Source: Lutispora saccharofermentans
GTDB taxonomy: Bacteria > Bacillota > Clostridia > Lutisporales > Lutisporaceae
NCBI RefSeq assembly: GCF_024363565.1
Contig: NZ_JAJEKE010000019.1
Location: 23,423 to 87,422 of the forward strand
Reading direction: 5' to 3'
DNA: 64,000 nt
This document shows, one piece after another, positions 50,959 to 59,889 of this stretch; positions within the stretch are counted from its first letter, which is position 1; each line of letters begins with the position of its first letter. The notes under the pieces are model-generated. The model was not told the DNA's origin. It did not search any database and saw only the letters and a list, made by a program, of their open reading frames with translations. A program made the position numbers and the translations under genes.

Positions 50959-52122
50959 ATGAAAATCAGAGATATTGCAAAGCAGTATAAAGAATATATA
51001 GTGGATTTAAGAAGAGAATTTCATATGCATCCTGAGATCAGCTGGCAGGAAGTAAGAACCTCCGGCAGGATCAAAGAAGAGCTTGCCAAGCTGGGAGTGC
51101 CGTACAAAGAGATAGCCAAAACAGGAGTCATGGCTACCATAAAAGGTAAATATGAAGGCAAAACGATAGCCCTGAGAGCTGACATGGATGCTCTTCAGGT
51201 AAAAGAGCAAAATAAAGTGCCCTATTGTTCAAAAAATGTGGGCGTAATGCATGCTTGCGGCCATGACGGGCATACAGCCATGCTATTGGGTGCAGCGAAG
51301 ATGCTGAATGAGATGAAAGACGGCATGAAAGGAACCGTAAGGCTCTTTTTCCAACCTGCCGAGGAGATGGCTGAAGGCGCATATGCTATGGTAGAGGAAG
51401 GCTGCATGGACGGCGTGGATGAAGTTTTTGGGATACATCTATGGAGTGATCTGGAAAAAGGTAAAATATCCGTGGAAGCGGGACCTAGAATGGCTTCTGC
51501 AGATTTGTTCAAGATAAAGGTAAAAGGTAAAGGCGGGCATGGTTCCCTTCCTCATCAAGGCATAGATGCAGTGGTTGCTTCCTCAGCAATTGTCATGAAT
51601 TTGCAGTCCATCGTAAGCAGAGAGATCAGCCCCTTGGAATCAGCCGTGGTCAGCGTCGGGGTACTGAATTCAGGCACAAGATTCAATGTCATAGCCAGCG
51701 AAGCCGTTTTAGAAGGAACGACAAGATGCTTCAGCCCTGAGATCAGGGAAAGATTCCCCAAAATGATGGAGAGGATCATTAAGAGCACGGCAGAAAGCTA
51801 TAGAGCCCAAGCAGAATTAGAGTACACTCTTGGCACGCCGCCCACTATCAATGATGCTTCAAGTTCAGGGAGAGCAATAAAAACCATTGAAAAGCTTTTC
51901 GGCGCAGATTCGGTATCCCTCATGGAGAAAGTGACAGGAGGAGAGGATTTTGCCGTGTATCTGGAGAAAGCTCCCGGAGCTATTGCTTTTGTCGGAGTGA
52001 GAAATGAAGAAAAGGAGAGCAACTATCCGCATCATCACGAGAGATTCAATATCGACGAGGATGCCCTGGAAATGGGAGCAGCCCTTTATGCTCAGTATGC
52101 ATTGGATTTTTTAAGTGAATAG
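50959..52122 (+). CDS. M20D amidohydrolase (hippurate/N-acyl amino acid type)
   Basis: A 387-residue M20D family metallohydrolase, related to hippurate hydrolase, IAA-amino acid hydrolase and N-acetyl-L-amino-acid deacetylases. The metal-binding motif VMHACGHDGHTAMLLG, FFQPAEEMAEGA, EVFGIHLW, GKGGHGSLPHQG and TGGEDFAVYLE are in place. It starts right at the stop codon of the carbamoylase-type gene. Two different N-substituent hydrolases behind one importer suggest stepwise use of acylated or carbamoylated amino acids. A terminator ends the operon. Confidence 0.92.
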   Translation: MKIRDIAKQYKEYIVDLRREFHMHPEISWQEVRTSGRIKEELAKLGVPYKEIAKTGVMATIKGKYEGKTIALRADMDALQVKEQNKVPYCSKNVGVMHACGHDGHTAMLLGAAKMLNEMKDGMKGTVRLFFQPAEEMAEGAYAMVEEGCMDGVDEVFGIHLWSDLEKGKISVEAGPRMASADLFKIKVKGKGGHGSLPHQGIDAVVASSAIVMNLQSIVSREISPLESAVVSVGVLNSGTRFNVIASEAVLEGTTRCFSPEIRERFPKMMERIIKSTAESYRAQAELEYTLGTPPTINDASSSGRAIKTIEKLFGADSVSLMEKVTGGEDFAVYLEKAPGAIAFVGVRNEEKESNYPHHHERFNIDEDALEMGAALYAQYALDFLSE

Positions 52123-52143
52123 AGAGAATAAGCTATAAAAAGT

Positions 52144-52176
52144 AAAAGGCAGCGTATTCATTTACCTGCCTTTTAT
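52144..52176 (+). terminator. Intrinsic terminator of sigma-54 operon
   Basis: AAAAGGCAG (52144-52152) pairs with CTGCCTTTT (52166-52174). Confidence 0.85.
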
Positions 52177-52266
52177 TAAACCCGCCTATGCAATTCAAAA
52201 TATATAAGCCTTTATCGCTAAAAATGTTATAATATTAGGAGAGACTATATTGAGAGGATTGTTTGT

Positions 52267-54462
52267 ATGAGTAAATCATTGGTATTAGCCGAGAAGCCTT
52301 CCGTGGGGAGGGACTTGGCAAGAGTTTTGAATTGCGGTAAAAAGGACAATGGATTTTTCGAAGGTGAAAAATATATTGTGACCTGGGCTTTGGGGCATCT
52401 GGTGACCTTGGCGGATCCGGAGGCCTATGGAGATAAATATGCAACCTGGAAACTGGAGGATCTGCCGATGCTGCCGAAGGAGCTGAAGCTTGTGGTAATA
52501 AAGCAGACCTCAAAGCAGTATTCCACCGTCAGGGAGCAGATGAAAAGAAATGATGTGTCCGATATCATAATAGCAACCGATGCAGGCCGTGAAGGCGAAT
52601 TGGTTGCAAGATGGATAATAGAAAAGGCACAAATAAGGAAGCCAATAAAGAGGCTGTGGATTTCTTCCGTCACGGACAAGGCCATAAGGGAAGGCTTTGC
52701 CAGGCTGAGAAACGGCAGGGAATATGAGAATCTGTATGCCTCGGCTGTGGCACGGGCTGAAGCGGATTGGATAGTGGGCATCAATGCCACCAGGGCGTTG
52801 ACCTGCAAATTCAATGCCCAGCTTTCCTGCGGCAGGGTGCAGACCCCTACCTTGGCGATGGTGGCCAGGCGGGAAGAGGAGATAAATAGCTTTAAACCAA
52901 GGGAGTATTATGGGATAAACGCTATAGCCAAGGGTATGAAGCTTATATGGCAGGACTCCCATACCAAGGAAACGCGTATTTTTGACAAGGATAGATGCGA
53001 TAAGATACTTGCCTCTATTAAGGGCAGGGATGGGATCGTGGCTGAGGTGAACAAAGCCTATAAGAAAAGCTTTTCTCCGGCACTTTACGACCTTACCGAG
53101 CTTCAAAGGGACGGCAACAAGCTTTTCGGCTTCTCTGCCAAGGAAACCTTATCCATAATGCAGAGCCTATATGAAAACCATAAGCTTCTGACCTATCCCA
53201 GGACCGACTCGAGATATTTGTCTTCGGACATTGTAGATACATTGGCGGAGAGGGTAAAGGCATGCGGTGTGGGCTCATACTCCGCGGCAGCGGCTAAAAT
53301 TTTAAGAAGCCCCATAAAGGCAAACAAGAGCTTTGTAGATGATGGCAAGGTTTCCGATCACCATGCCATAATTCCCACTGAGCAGAAGGTCTATCTCAGC
53401 AGCTTGAACGATAGGGAAAGGAAGATATATGATCTGGTTGTTAAGCGCTTTATGGCGGTTTTATACCCGCCCTTTGAATATGAGGAAACAACCATAAAGG
53501 CGAAAATAGGAGATGAAGCCTTCATAGCTAAAGGCAAAACTGTTATAAATTACGGCTGGAAGGAAGTCTACAACAACAGCCTGGATTCTGATGAGGAAGA
53601 GGACTCCAAGGATGAGCTGAGAGATCAGATGCTTCCTAAAATAGAAAAGGGAGAAAAGCTCATCATCAATACTTTGGTGCAGACAAAGGGGCTCACCAGG
53701 CCTCCGGCACCTTTCAACGAAGGCACGCTGCTTTCAGCCATGGAAAACCCGGCAAAATATATGGCAGGAGAGAGCAAGGATTTGATAAAGACCATAGGTG
53801 AAACCGGCGGTATAGGCACTGTTGCCACCAGGGCCGATATAATAGAAAAATTGTTCAACACCTTCCTTTTAGAGAAGAAAGGCAAGGATATATATATAAC
53901 CTCAAAGGGCAGGCAGCTGCTGGAGCTGGTGCCGGAGGAGCTGAGATCCCCTGCTCTGACTGCAGTTTGGGAACAAAAGCTTGGTTCCATATCAAAGGGC
54001 TCATTGAACAAGGATTTATTCCTGGATGATATGAGGAGTTATGCCAAAGCTGTGGTGAGTGAAATAAAAAACAGCCAGGAAAAGTTCAAGCATGACAATA
54101 TGACCAGGACCAAATGCCCCAAATGCGGCAAGTACATGCTGGAGGTCAACGGGAAAAAGGGGAAGATGCTCATATGCCAGGACAGAGAATGCGGCCATAG
54201 AGAAGGACTGTCTAAAATAACCAATGCCAGATGCCCCAATTGCCATAAGAAGCTGGAGCTTCACGGCGAGGGGGAAGGGCAGATATTTGTATGCAGCTGC
54301 GGCTATAGAGAGAAGCTTTCTGCCTTCAATGAAAGAAGGAAGAAAGAGGATGTGAATGTATCCAAAAGAGATGTGGCAAATTATCTGAGAAACCAGAACA
54401 AAACTAAAGAAGAGCCGATGAATACGGCTCTCGCTGACGCCCTTGCCAAGCTGAAGCTGTAG
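52267..54462 (+). CDS. topB: DNA topoisomerase III
   Basis: A 731-residue type IA topoisomerase. The TOPRIM domain starts SLVLAEKPSVGRDLARVLN and holds IIATDAGREGELVARWII. The catalytic tyrosine is Tyr310 in LLTYPRTDSRYLSSD. The toroid contains TRPPAPFNEGTLLSAMEN and GGIGTVATRADIIE. The C-terminal zinc fingers are CPKCGKYMLE, then CQDRECGH and CPNCHKKLEL. It decatenates DNA and resolves recombination intermediates. Length and motifs are those of Firmicute TopB. A further TATAATATTAGGAG stretch upstream supplies -10 and RBS signals. Confidence 0.94.
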   Translation: MSKSLVLAEKPSVGRDLARVLNCGKKDNGFFEGEKYIVTWALGHLVTLADPEAYGDKYATWKLEDLPMLPKELKLVVIKQTSKQYSTVREQMKRNDVSDIIIATDAGREGELVARWIIEKAQIRKPIKRLWISSVTDKAIREGFARLRNGREYENLYASAVARAEADWIVGINATRALTCKFNAQLSCGRVQTPTLAMVARREEEINSFKPREYYGINAIAKGMKLIWQDSHTKETRIFDKDRCDKILASIKGRDGIVAEVNKAYKKSFSPALYDLTELQRDGNKLFGFSAKETLSIMQSLYENHKLLTYPRTDSRYLSSDIVDTLAERVKACGVGSYSAAAAKILRSPIKANKSFVDDGKVSDHHAIIPTEQKVYLSSLNDRERKIYDLVVKRFMAVLYPPFEYEETTIKAKIGDEAFIAKGKTVINYGWKEVYNNSLDSDEEEDSKDELRDQMLPKIEKGEKLIINTLVQTKGLTRPPAPFNEGTLLSAMENPAKYMAGESKDLIKTIGETGGIGTVATRADIIEKLFNTFLLEKKGKDIYITSKGRQLLELVPEELRSPALTAVWEQKLGSISKGSLNKDLFLDDMRSYAKAVVSEIKNSQEKFKHDNMTRTKCPKCGKYMLEVNGKKGKMLICQDRECGHREGLSKITNARCPNCHKKLELHGEGEGQIFVCSCGYREKLSAFNERRKKEDVNVSKRDVANYLRNQNKTKEEPMNTALADALAKLKL

Positions 54463-54483
54463 AGGCGGCCTTTGGATGCAAAT

Positions 54484-54520
54484 GAATCGGGGACGGTCTG
54501 AGCCGTCCCCGATTCTTATT
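54484..54520. terminator. Strong bidirectional terminator
   Basis: GAATCGGGGACGG (54484-54496) pairs perfectly with CCGTCCCCGATTC (54503-54515), followed by TTATTCTTT. It lies between the convergent topB and the unknown secreted protein gene. Confidence 0.9.
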
Positions 54521-54536
54521 CTTTACATCAATGCTC

Positions 54537-55862
54537 TTACCACATCTTTCCGAAGGCCGGGCTATAATTAAAGCCCCGGCTCCACATATAGGTATTGAAA
54601 GTCATTTGCTGAATGGCCATCAATGAATTATGCGCGGCCATGCTCATGGGCTTTTCTTCGGTTCCGGACTTTTCGTTGTTTTTTATAGTCTGGGTTTCCG
54701 GGGTGAGTTTGAGAAGATCGCTTCGGACTTTATCCTGTTCGCTCTTGGAACCATTGGCCAGCAATGTCCTGAGACAGATCCATAAGCCTGGAGAGGCGGC
54801 GATTTGCTGCCGTTCCTCACCTGTAAAGGTTTTCCAGGTATCCTGAACTTGTTTTTTGATCTCTTTCACCGAATCCGGGGAGATCTGTTCCGGCATCGCT
54901 TTGGGATTTTGCCGCAGCAGCCTTGAATAGGCGATGATCTCACTGTATGCGGTCAAAGACATCTCTGTAAGCGGCGGCTCACCGGCAATCACTTCCTTGC
55001 CCCGGATTTTCAACTGATCTCGGATTATCTTTACAGCTTCATCGGAATCGGGAGATTCGTCAATCCACTCTATGATGGTCTTTTCAAGTTCGCTCCGCAA
55101 TTCCTCCAAATCCTTCTGTCCCATCACCAATATAGCTTTAGCAAGCGCCGGATACTGATCGTACTCGGTCAGCTCCTTTTCCGTCAGCGAGCGCCAGCCG
55201 CTTTTCAATTCATCCAGAATTGCCTGCTCCTGGCTTCCGGTAAGCGGAGCTCCCAGCGCAAACTCCAAGACGAATATGAACCCCTTGGCATTGGCATCGA
55301 TTTTGGCGGTCAAATCAGGATCATAAATAATCTCCGGGTCTTTAGAGCTTGATCCGGACGCAAGCGATCCTATGAAACCCTGCAACAGGGCGATGCCGCG
55401 GTCACGTGAGCAAACTGCGGCCGGTGCCGTATATGAGAACCAGATAGCTTGTTGACCATCTTTGATAACGATCCCCGAACCATTATATTGTTTTTTGTCA
55501 ATTTTATCGGAAAGATCAAAGATGACCTGGCTGCCGCCAGTTTTAGGATCCGTCTGCCAATTGGAAGCCTGTATGTTGGGATTGCTCTTTTTCAGCAAAG
55601 CGATAAAATCGTTGGCCATGACGGCCGGACTCTTGTCTTTATCGTATGGGATCATTGCCATCATCAGCTGCTCATCCGTTTTTGCATTATCGATTGACAC
55701 GGCCGATTCATTCGCTATGACCTCCCATTCTTTGGGATAATGGAATGAGAAGCTGCCATCAGCCGCTGTATATTTGGTCCATAATCCGGTCGGAGCAGTG
55801 TCGCTGAAACCGCAGGTAAACACCATTGCAAGTATGATCATAACCGCTGTTATTTTTTTCAT
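54537..55862 (-). CDS. Exported protein of unknown function
   Basis: A 441-residue protein with a signal peptide (residues 1-22, core ITAVMIILAMVFTC). Cys19 in VFTC is not a clean lipobox. Residues 25-160 contain FSFHYPKEWEVIANESAVSI and resemble the PsbP/DUF1795-like fold of secreted stress proteins. The rest is helical, with many LTEKEL- and FTGEERQQ-like acidic helices, unknown to me, and ends with aromatic residues. The ATG follows AGGAGGGATATTG. It stands alone between two hairpins. Confidence 0.72.
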   Translation of the reverse strand: MKKITAVMIILAMVFTCGFSDTAPTGLWTKYTAADGSFSFHYPKEWEVIANESAVSIDNAKTDEQLMMAMIPYDKDKSPAVMANDFIALLKKSNPNIQASNWQTDPKTGGSQVIFDLSDKIDKKQYNGSGIVIKDGQQAIWFSYTAPAAVCSRDRGIALLQGFIGSLASGSSSKDPEIIYDPDLTAKIDANAKGFIFVLEFALGAPLTGSQEQAILDELKSGWRSLTEKELTEYDQYPALAKAILVMGQKDLEELRSELEKTIIEWIDESPDSDEAVKIIRDQLKIRGKEVIAGEPPLTEMSLTAYSEIIAYSRLLRQNPKAMPEQISPDSVKEIKKQVQDTWKTFTGEERQQIAASPGLWICLRTLLANGSKSEQDKVRSDLLKLTPETQTIKNNEKSGTEEKPMSMAAHNSLMAIQQMTFNTYMWSRGFNYSPAFGKMW

Positions 55863-56015
55863 CAATATCCCTCCTGCACAAAATATGTCTGGGAATACTT
55901 CCTAAAGTAAGATATATTATACAGCACTTCTGCAAACAAATCTATACGTATATGAGCTATTTCTGTATACCCGAAAGCAGCAGGAGTGATTCTTTTTGAT
56001 TCAACTGTTTTTCTA

Positions 56016-58079
56016 TTACTTCTTATCATATATCTTGGGGAGACCTAGCATTTCTCTATATTCATTTGCAGTAGCAGGGCGCCTGCCCAAGAACTCCAGA
56101 CCCTTAACAATTTCTGCTACTACTGAAGGATTATCCTTTATAACCTCATCATCAAAGGGCCTCATCCATATAGAGTCTTCCATGCCTACCCTTGCGCCTA
56201 TTATCGGAGGGCCGTACATAGCGGCAAGCATTACGCCCCAGATACCCGCGCGGCCTGACATGGATACCATGACCTTAGAATCCGGATCGATTTCAAGTAT
56301 TCTGTCACATGCCTGGCGATAAGTGTCCATGAGGGCCCTCGGATTGGTCACGGTGCCCCAGCCCGGCTCTCCCATGCAAATGCGGAAATAATACGGTTTC
56401 TTGACTATACCGGTATCTATAAGCCATCTTCTTGCATTGTCTATATCTCCCAGATCATGGCATACCATTTCCGGTTTTATGCCCACAGATTCCATTATCT
56501 CACCCATTCCCTGAGTTGCCTTGGAGGTGGAGGGTATAAACAACAGATTGCCCAACCACACGGCTGCGCATGTCAAAGGACAGGTCTCCCAATCATCCTT
56601 GAACTCAATCAATGGTCCGCAGGTGTCAAGGAAGTCTTTCCCTCCTTCGGGGCATCCGTCGATGAGCAGGTTTTCCTTTCCATACTTTGCCCTGAGATTA
56701 TCTATGACCTCATGGAAGCGTGATAATTCAAGGGTATGCATGCCGTTATCATCACGCACGTGAATATGGCAGGCACATGCACCGATATCTATGGATTTTT
56801 CTACCTGCTGGTTTATTAAAGCCTGAGTCAAAGGCTGATTTGGATTGACGGACGGCATTATATAAGCGCCGCATGCTGCGATCTTCAGCACGAAAGGTTT
56901 TGGAATATCCCACTTAGGTGATCCGGGTTCAAAGAAGGGCCTGCTGTATGTATCGCTCAGCATGAAGCCGATAGAGGGCTGAGGCCAGATGATGCATTGA
57001 GTCACATCCTTATATTCATCCATAACCCCCTGGTAATATTCCTTGGGGAATGTATGAAGCCCTTTGCCGCATAGCTCTTTGATATTATCGGGAGTTATCT
57101 TTCTTGTACCTGCTTCGATTTCCTTGACCATGCTTGTTATAGCGTCATTTACCGGTGTCTCAACTCCCAGCTTTTTGCCTGCGGCGGAAATATATCCGTT
57201 CCAGTAATCGATCTCGGTCTTCTTGCCCTTCTCAAGATCCTGAAGGACTGAGGATTTTATCGCATGGTGATCCTTCAAAACCGCATTCAGCATAGCTGCA
57301 GTTTTTTTCAGCACAGGCTCTGATCTTGCCGTAAGCTTATCCGGTGCAGGAAATGGAGCTAATGCTTTTTCCGGGAATGGTATATCGGCTTTCCTGGTGA
57401 CATCATATGCTTCTGTGATTATCTTTATTGCAAGCCTTGTCGCATTTTCATCAGCCAGGGTATCGCCGTACAGATATCCTGAAATCGCACCCATGCCGCT
57501 CATGGATGCATTGACAAACAGCTTATACCATTTAAGCACCACCATAAAGGGTATCACCTTTACTTCAAATGCATACCTCAGGATTTCAGCAGCTTCCAGC
57601 ACTCTTTTGGACGGCTTGCCCATATATTCTCCGATTTCAAAAATACCGCCGGTAGTCTTTGTAAGGTGGCCGGGCTCCGTATTGTTTGCTCCCCAGCCTG
57701 TCATACCCGATACAATCTTGTTTTTGCCTGCCAGGGTAAAGAGTTCATCCTCAGGGATTCCATTCTGCACGCTTAGAATAAACCCATCCTCACTGAGATA
57801 CGGGAGTATGGAAGGCACTGCTCCTTTGTTGCTGGTGTTTTTCACCGCCAGGATGACCATATCGAATTTGCATCCTGCATCCTCCGGTTTTTTTACCACA
57901 GGTACTTTAATGTACCGATCCTGTTCAAGCCCGTCAATATGAAGCCCTTTTTCGCGGACTATGCTGACGAATTCCTCATTGTGGTGAATCAGCACTACAT
58001 CGACGCCTTTTTCATAGAGCAGCGCACCGGTTATTCCTCCGATTGCTCCGGCTCCAAGAACTGCAACCTTTTTAATCAC
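56016..58079 (-). CDS. Ketopantoate reductase-like/BKACE fusion enzyme
   Basis: A 687-residue two-domain enzyme. Residues 1-330 are a ketopantoate reductase-type NAD(P)H dehydrogenase: VLGAGAIGG, ILAVKNTSNKGA, LSVQNGIPEDE and KWYKLFVNASMSGMGA. Residues 388-687 are a beta-keto acid cleavage enzyme (BKACE/DUF849, Kce type): GACACHIHVRDDNG gives the zinc HxH, and ARVGMEDSIW the glutamate ligand. BKACE enzymes exchange a beta-keto acid with acetyl-CoA to give acetoacetate and a new CoA ester. A fused dehydrogenase could make the keto acid from a beta-hydroxy or amino acid. GTG start behind AAAAAGGGGGTAGTTCA. Confidence 0.88.
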   Translation of the reverse strand: MIKKVAVLGAGAIGGITGALLYEKGVDVVLIHHNEEFVSIVREKGLHIDGLEQDRYIKVPVVKKPEDAGCKFDMVILAVKNTSNKGAVPSILPYLSEDGFILSVQNGIPEDELFTLAGKNKIVSGMTGWGANNTEPGHLTKTTGGIFEIGEYMGKPSKRVLEAAEILRYAFEVKVIPFMVVLKWYKLFVNASMSGMGAISGYLYGDTLADENATRLAIKIITEAYDVTRKADIPFPEKALAPFPAPDKLTARSEPVLKKTAAMLNAVLKDHHAIKSSVLQDLEKGKKTEIDYWNGYISAAGKKLGVETPVNDAITSMVKEIEAGTRKITPDNIKELCGKGLHTFPKEYYQGVMDEYKDVTQCIIWPQPSIGFMLSDTYSRPFFEPGSPKWDIPKPFVLKIAACGAYIMPSVNPNQPLTQALINQQVEKSIDIGACACHIHVRDDNGMHTLELSRFHEVIDNLRAKYGKENLLIDGCPEGGKDFLDTCGPLIEFKDDWETCPLTCAAVWLGNLLFIPSTSKATQGMGEIMESVGIKPEMVCHDLGDIDNARRWLIDTGIVKKPYYFRICMGEPGWGTVTNPRALMDTYRQACDRILEIDPDSKVMVSMSGRAGIWGVMLAAMYGPPIIGARVGMEDSIWMRPFDDEVIKDNPSVVAEIVKGLEFLGRRPATANEYREMLGLPKIYDKK

Positions 58080-58248
58080 TGAACTACCCCCTTTTTATTG
58101 ATTTGCATATTGATTATCCCAGAGCCAGGCTGCCTATATAAGCAACACTAAGCTCTTCATCCTCTAAATCATATTTATGTACAACCTTATCAGTATATAC
58201 ATAGCAAAAGCAAAAAAAGCCGGGCAATGGCTTGAGATGAATGGAAGC

Positions 58249-58302
58249 AAAAAGAATCGTCCCCGCTGCTTCCGGAAGCAACAGGGACGGCCAATTCTTT
58301 CG
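58249..58302. terminator. Large hairpin downstream of YwaF-like gene
   Basis: AAAGAATCGTCCC and GGGACGGCCAATTCTTT are the outer arms, with GCTGCTTCC/GGAAGCAAC inside. It ends just before the stop codon of the minus-strand YwaF-like gene. The arms share the CGTCCCC/GGGGACG core with the terminator at 54484. Confidence 0.65.
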
Positions 58303-58303
58303 A

Positions 58304-59053
58304 TTACGATGATGCCTCTAATTCTTCTTTTACTGCATGCTTTTCTACATACAAAACAGGCATATATAGCAACGTGAATACTACTATCATGATCAATTCA
58401 AGCCAGATGATATAAAAGGGCCATGGCCCCAATAGGTCTATCAATGATGGCGTATAGGGCTTATGATTTATAAACAGATAATTAGTTTTAAATATTGAGT
58501 TTATAAAGAAAACAAATAGAGCATAAATATTGGTGTTTATCAAAACTCTTTTCAATGAACCCTTTCGAACCCTTTTATCTTCTACAAGCAGAAAATAGAT
58601 TATGGTAGCTATTATAAGGCCGTGGGACAGAAATACCTGGAAAAACCTGAAGTGGGGAAAGCCGTAGATGGATATATCGGGAGTCAGCAATGCTTGTGTG
58701 GCCCCGCCCAATCCCCAGAAAAACAGTATTTCAAACATAGATTGATTATATTTCACCAAGATGATTATGCACAAAAATATGGCTATGCTGCATAAATGCA
58801 GAGAAAGCAGGGATTCAAACCTTAAATCCTGGTAAAAGCAATCCCATAGCCTGAAGGTGATTTCCTGCACAGGCAAGGCTATAAGCAGGAACGCCTTATA
58901 AAATTTGTGAACCCTTTCATATTTGTTCGACAGGTTTGTAAATACGGTAATAAAAAATATTACGGTCGTAAGAGCCAGTATGTGGCTTGTCCCGAATAAT
59001 GCAAAGGGCTTTATAATACTGGGATTTTTGCTTATGAATTCATAAAATGACAT
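58304..59053 (-). CDS. YwaF/TIGR02206 family membrane protein
   Basis: A 249-residue integral membrane protein with seven helices. Family features are FALFGTSHILAL near the start, a polar SLLSLHLCSIAIFL helix, WGLGGATQALLTPDI and the late LLGPWPFYII. This matches the TIGR02206 (B. subtilis YwaF) family of unknown function. The start at 59053 follows GAAAGAGGTATTATT. It is 15 bases downstream of the TPM-domain gene and probably in the same transcript. Confidence 0.85.
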   Translation of the reverse strand: MSFYEFISKNPSIIKPFALFGTSHILALTTVIFFITVFTNLSNKYERVHKFYKAFLLIALPVQEITFRLWDCFYQDLRFESLLSLHLCSIAIFLCIIILVKYNQSMFEILFFWGLGGATQALLTPDISIYGFPHFRFFQVFLSHGLIIATIIYFLLVEDKRVRKGSLKRVLINTNIYALFVFFINSIFKTNYLFINHKPYTPSLIDLLGPWPFYIIWLELIMIVVFTLLYMPVLYVEKHAVKEELEASS

Positions 59054-59067
59054 AATAATACCTCTTT

Positions 59068-59889
59068 CTAAAACTTTCTTCCTCCTCCGCCATGAGACCT
59101 TCCACTGCTGGAGCGATGGACTGTGCTTCTGCCGGAAGAGGACGAGCGTGGAGGCTTATTTGCAACCGGGATTATCCTTGTAGTCACATAGCTGTTTACA
59201 AGATTATCTTCTGTTATACCCAAATTCAAGTGGCTGTTATTCTTATATTCAAATATCCGGGCCTTGGGCTTGCTCTTATATCTTCTCTTTGTCCCGGACA
59301 GGAAGATTAAGCCCGATACTCCGGAAACGGCTGCCCCGATGACCACTTCGGCGGTGGTCAGCGTATTTTCCACCGGCTCAGAGACAGTGTATTGACCCTT
59401 TGGGATTCCCTTATTTAAAAATGCTTCGGCAGAGTCCAGGAATGCAAAAGCAGCATCATAATATCTCCTATCGGAAAGCCCCTTATCAAACACATCATCC
59501 AATATGCTTTCTATTCTTTCATCCGTCAGGTACCGTATGGCACTCCCCGATGTGGATATATAGGCTTCGCTGTTATCAAAGTCTATCAAAAAAAGTATGC
59601 CGTCTCTATCTGCACCTGTTCCATAGCCGTTATAATCAAAATAATCATCCGCATAGTCCCTGGAGCTTTTTCCCTCAGCATCTGAGGTGGTTACGATCAC
59701 TATATCCATGCTAAACTGCCGGCCCAATGCGATTGCTTTTTGCTCCAGGCTTTCTTTTTCTTCGGCTGTAAAAACCCCTGCCATGTCAACGGCAAAGCTT
59801 TTGTCCGCAAATGCTGAAGACATGAAAGCTAAAAGAAAAATAAATATTAGGATTATGGCTGATGATCTGTATATTGCTCTCCTTACCAT
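59068..59889 (-). CDS. TPM-domain membrane protein (YdjH-like)
   Basis: A 273-residue protein: signal peptide (residues 1-29), a TPM (Psb32/YgcG) domain at about 30-170 with FAVDMAGVFTAEEKESLEQK and FDYNGYGTGADRDGILFLID, one membrane segment near 178-200 (TTAEVVIGAAVSGVSG) and a serine/glycine/histidine-rich tail (SSGRSHGGGGRKF). TPM domains act in membrane protein turnover or envelope stress. The gene overlaps the zinc-ribbon gene by 7 bases. The triad matches the B. subtilis YdjG-YdjH-YdjI type. Confidence 0.87.
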   Translation of the reverse strand: MVRRAIYRSSAIILIFIFLLAFMSSAFADKSFAVDMAGVFTAEEKESLEQKAIALGRQFSMDIVIVTTSDAEGKSSRDYADDYFDYNGYGTGADRDGILFLIDFDNSEAYISTSGSAIRYLTDERIESILDDVFDKGLSDRRYYDAAFAFLDSAEAFLNKGIPKGQYTVSEPVENTLTTAEVVIGAAVSGVSGLIFLSGTKRRYKSKPKARIFEYKNNSHLNLGITEDNLVNSYVTTRIIPVANKPPRSSSSGRSTVHRSSSGRSHGGGGRKF

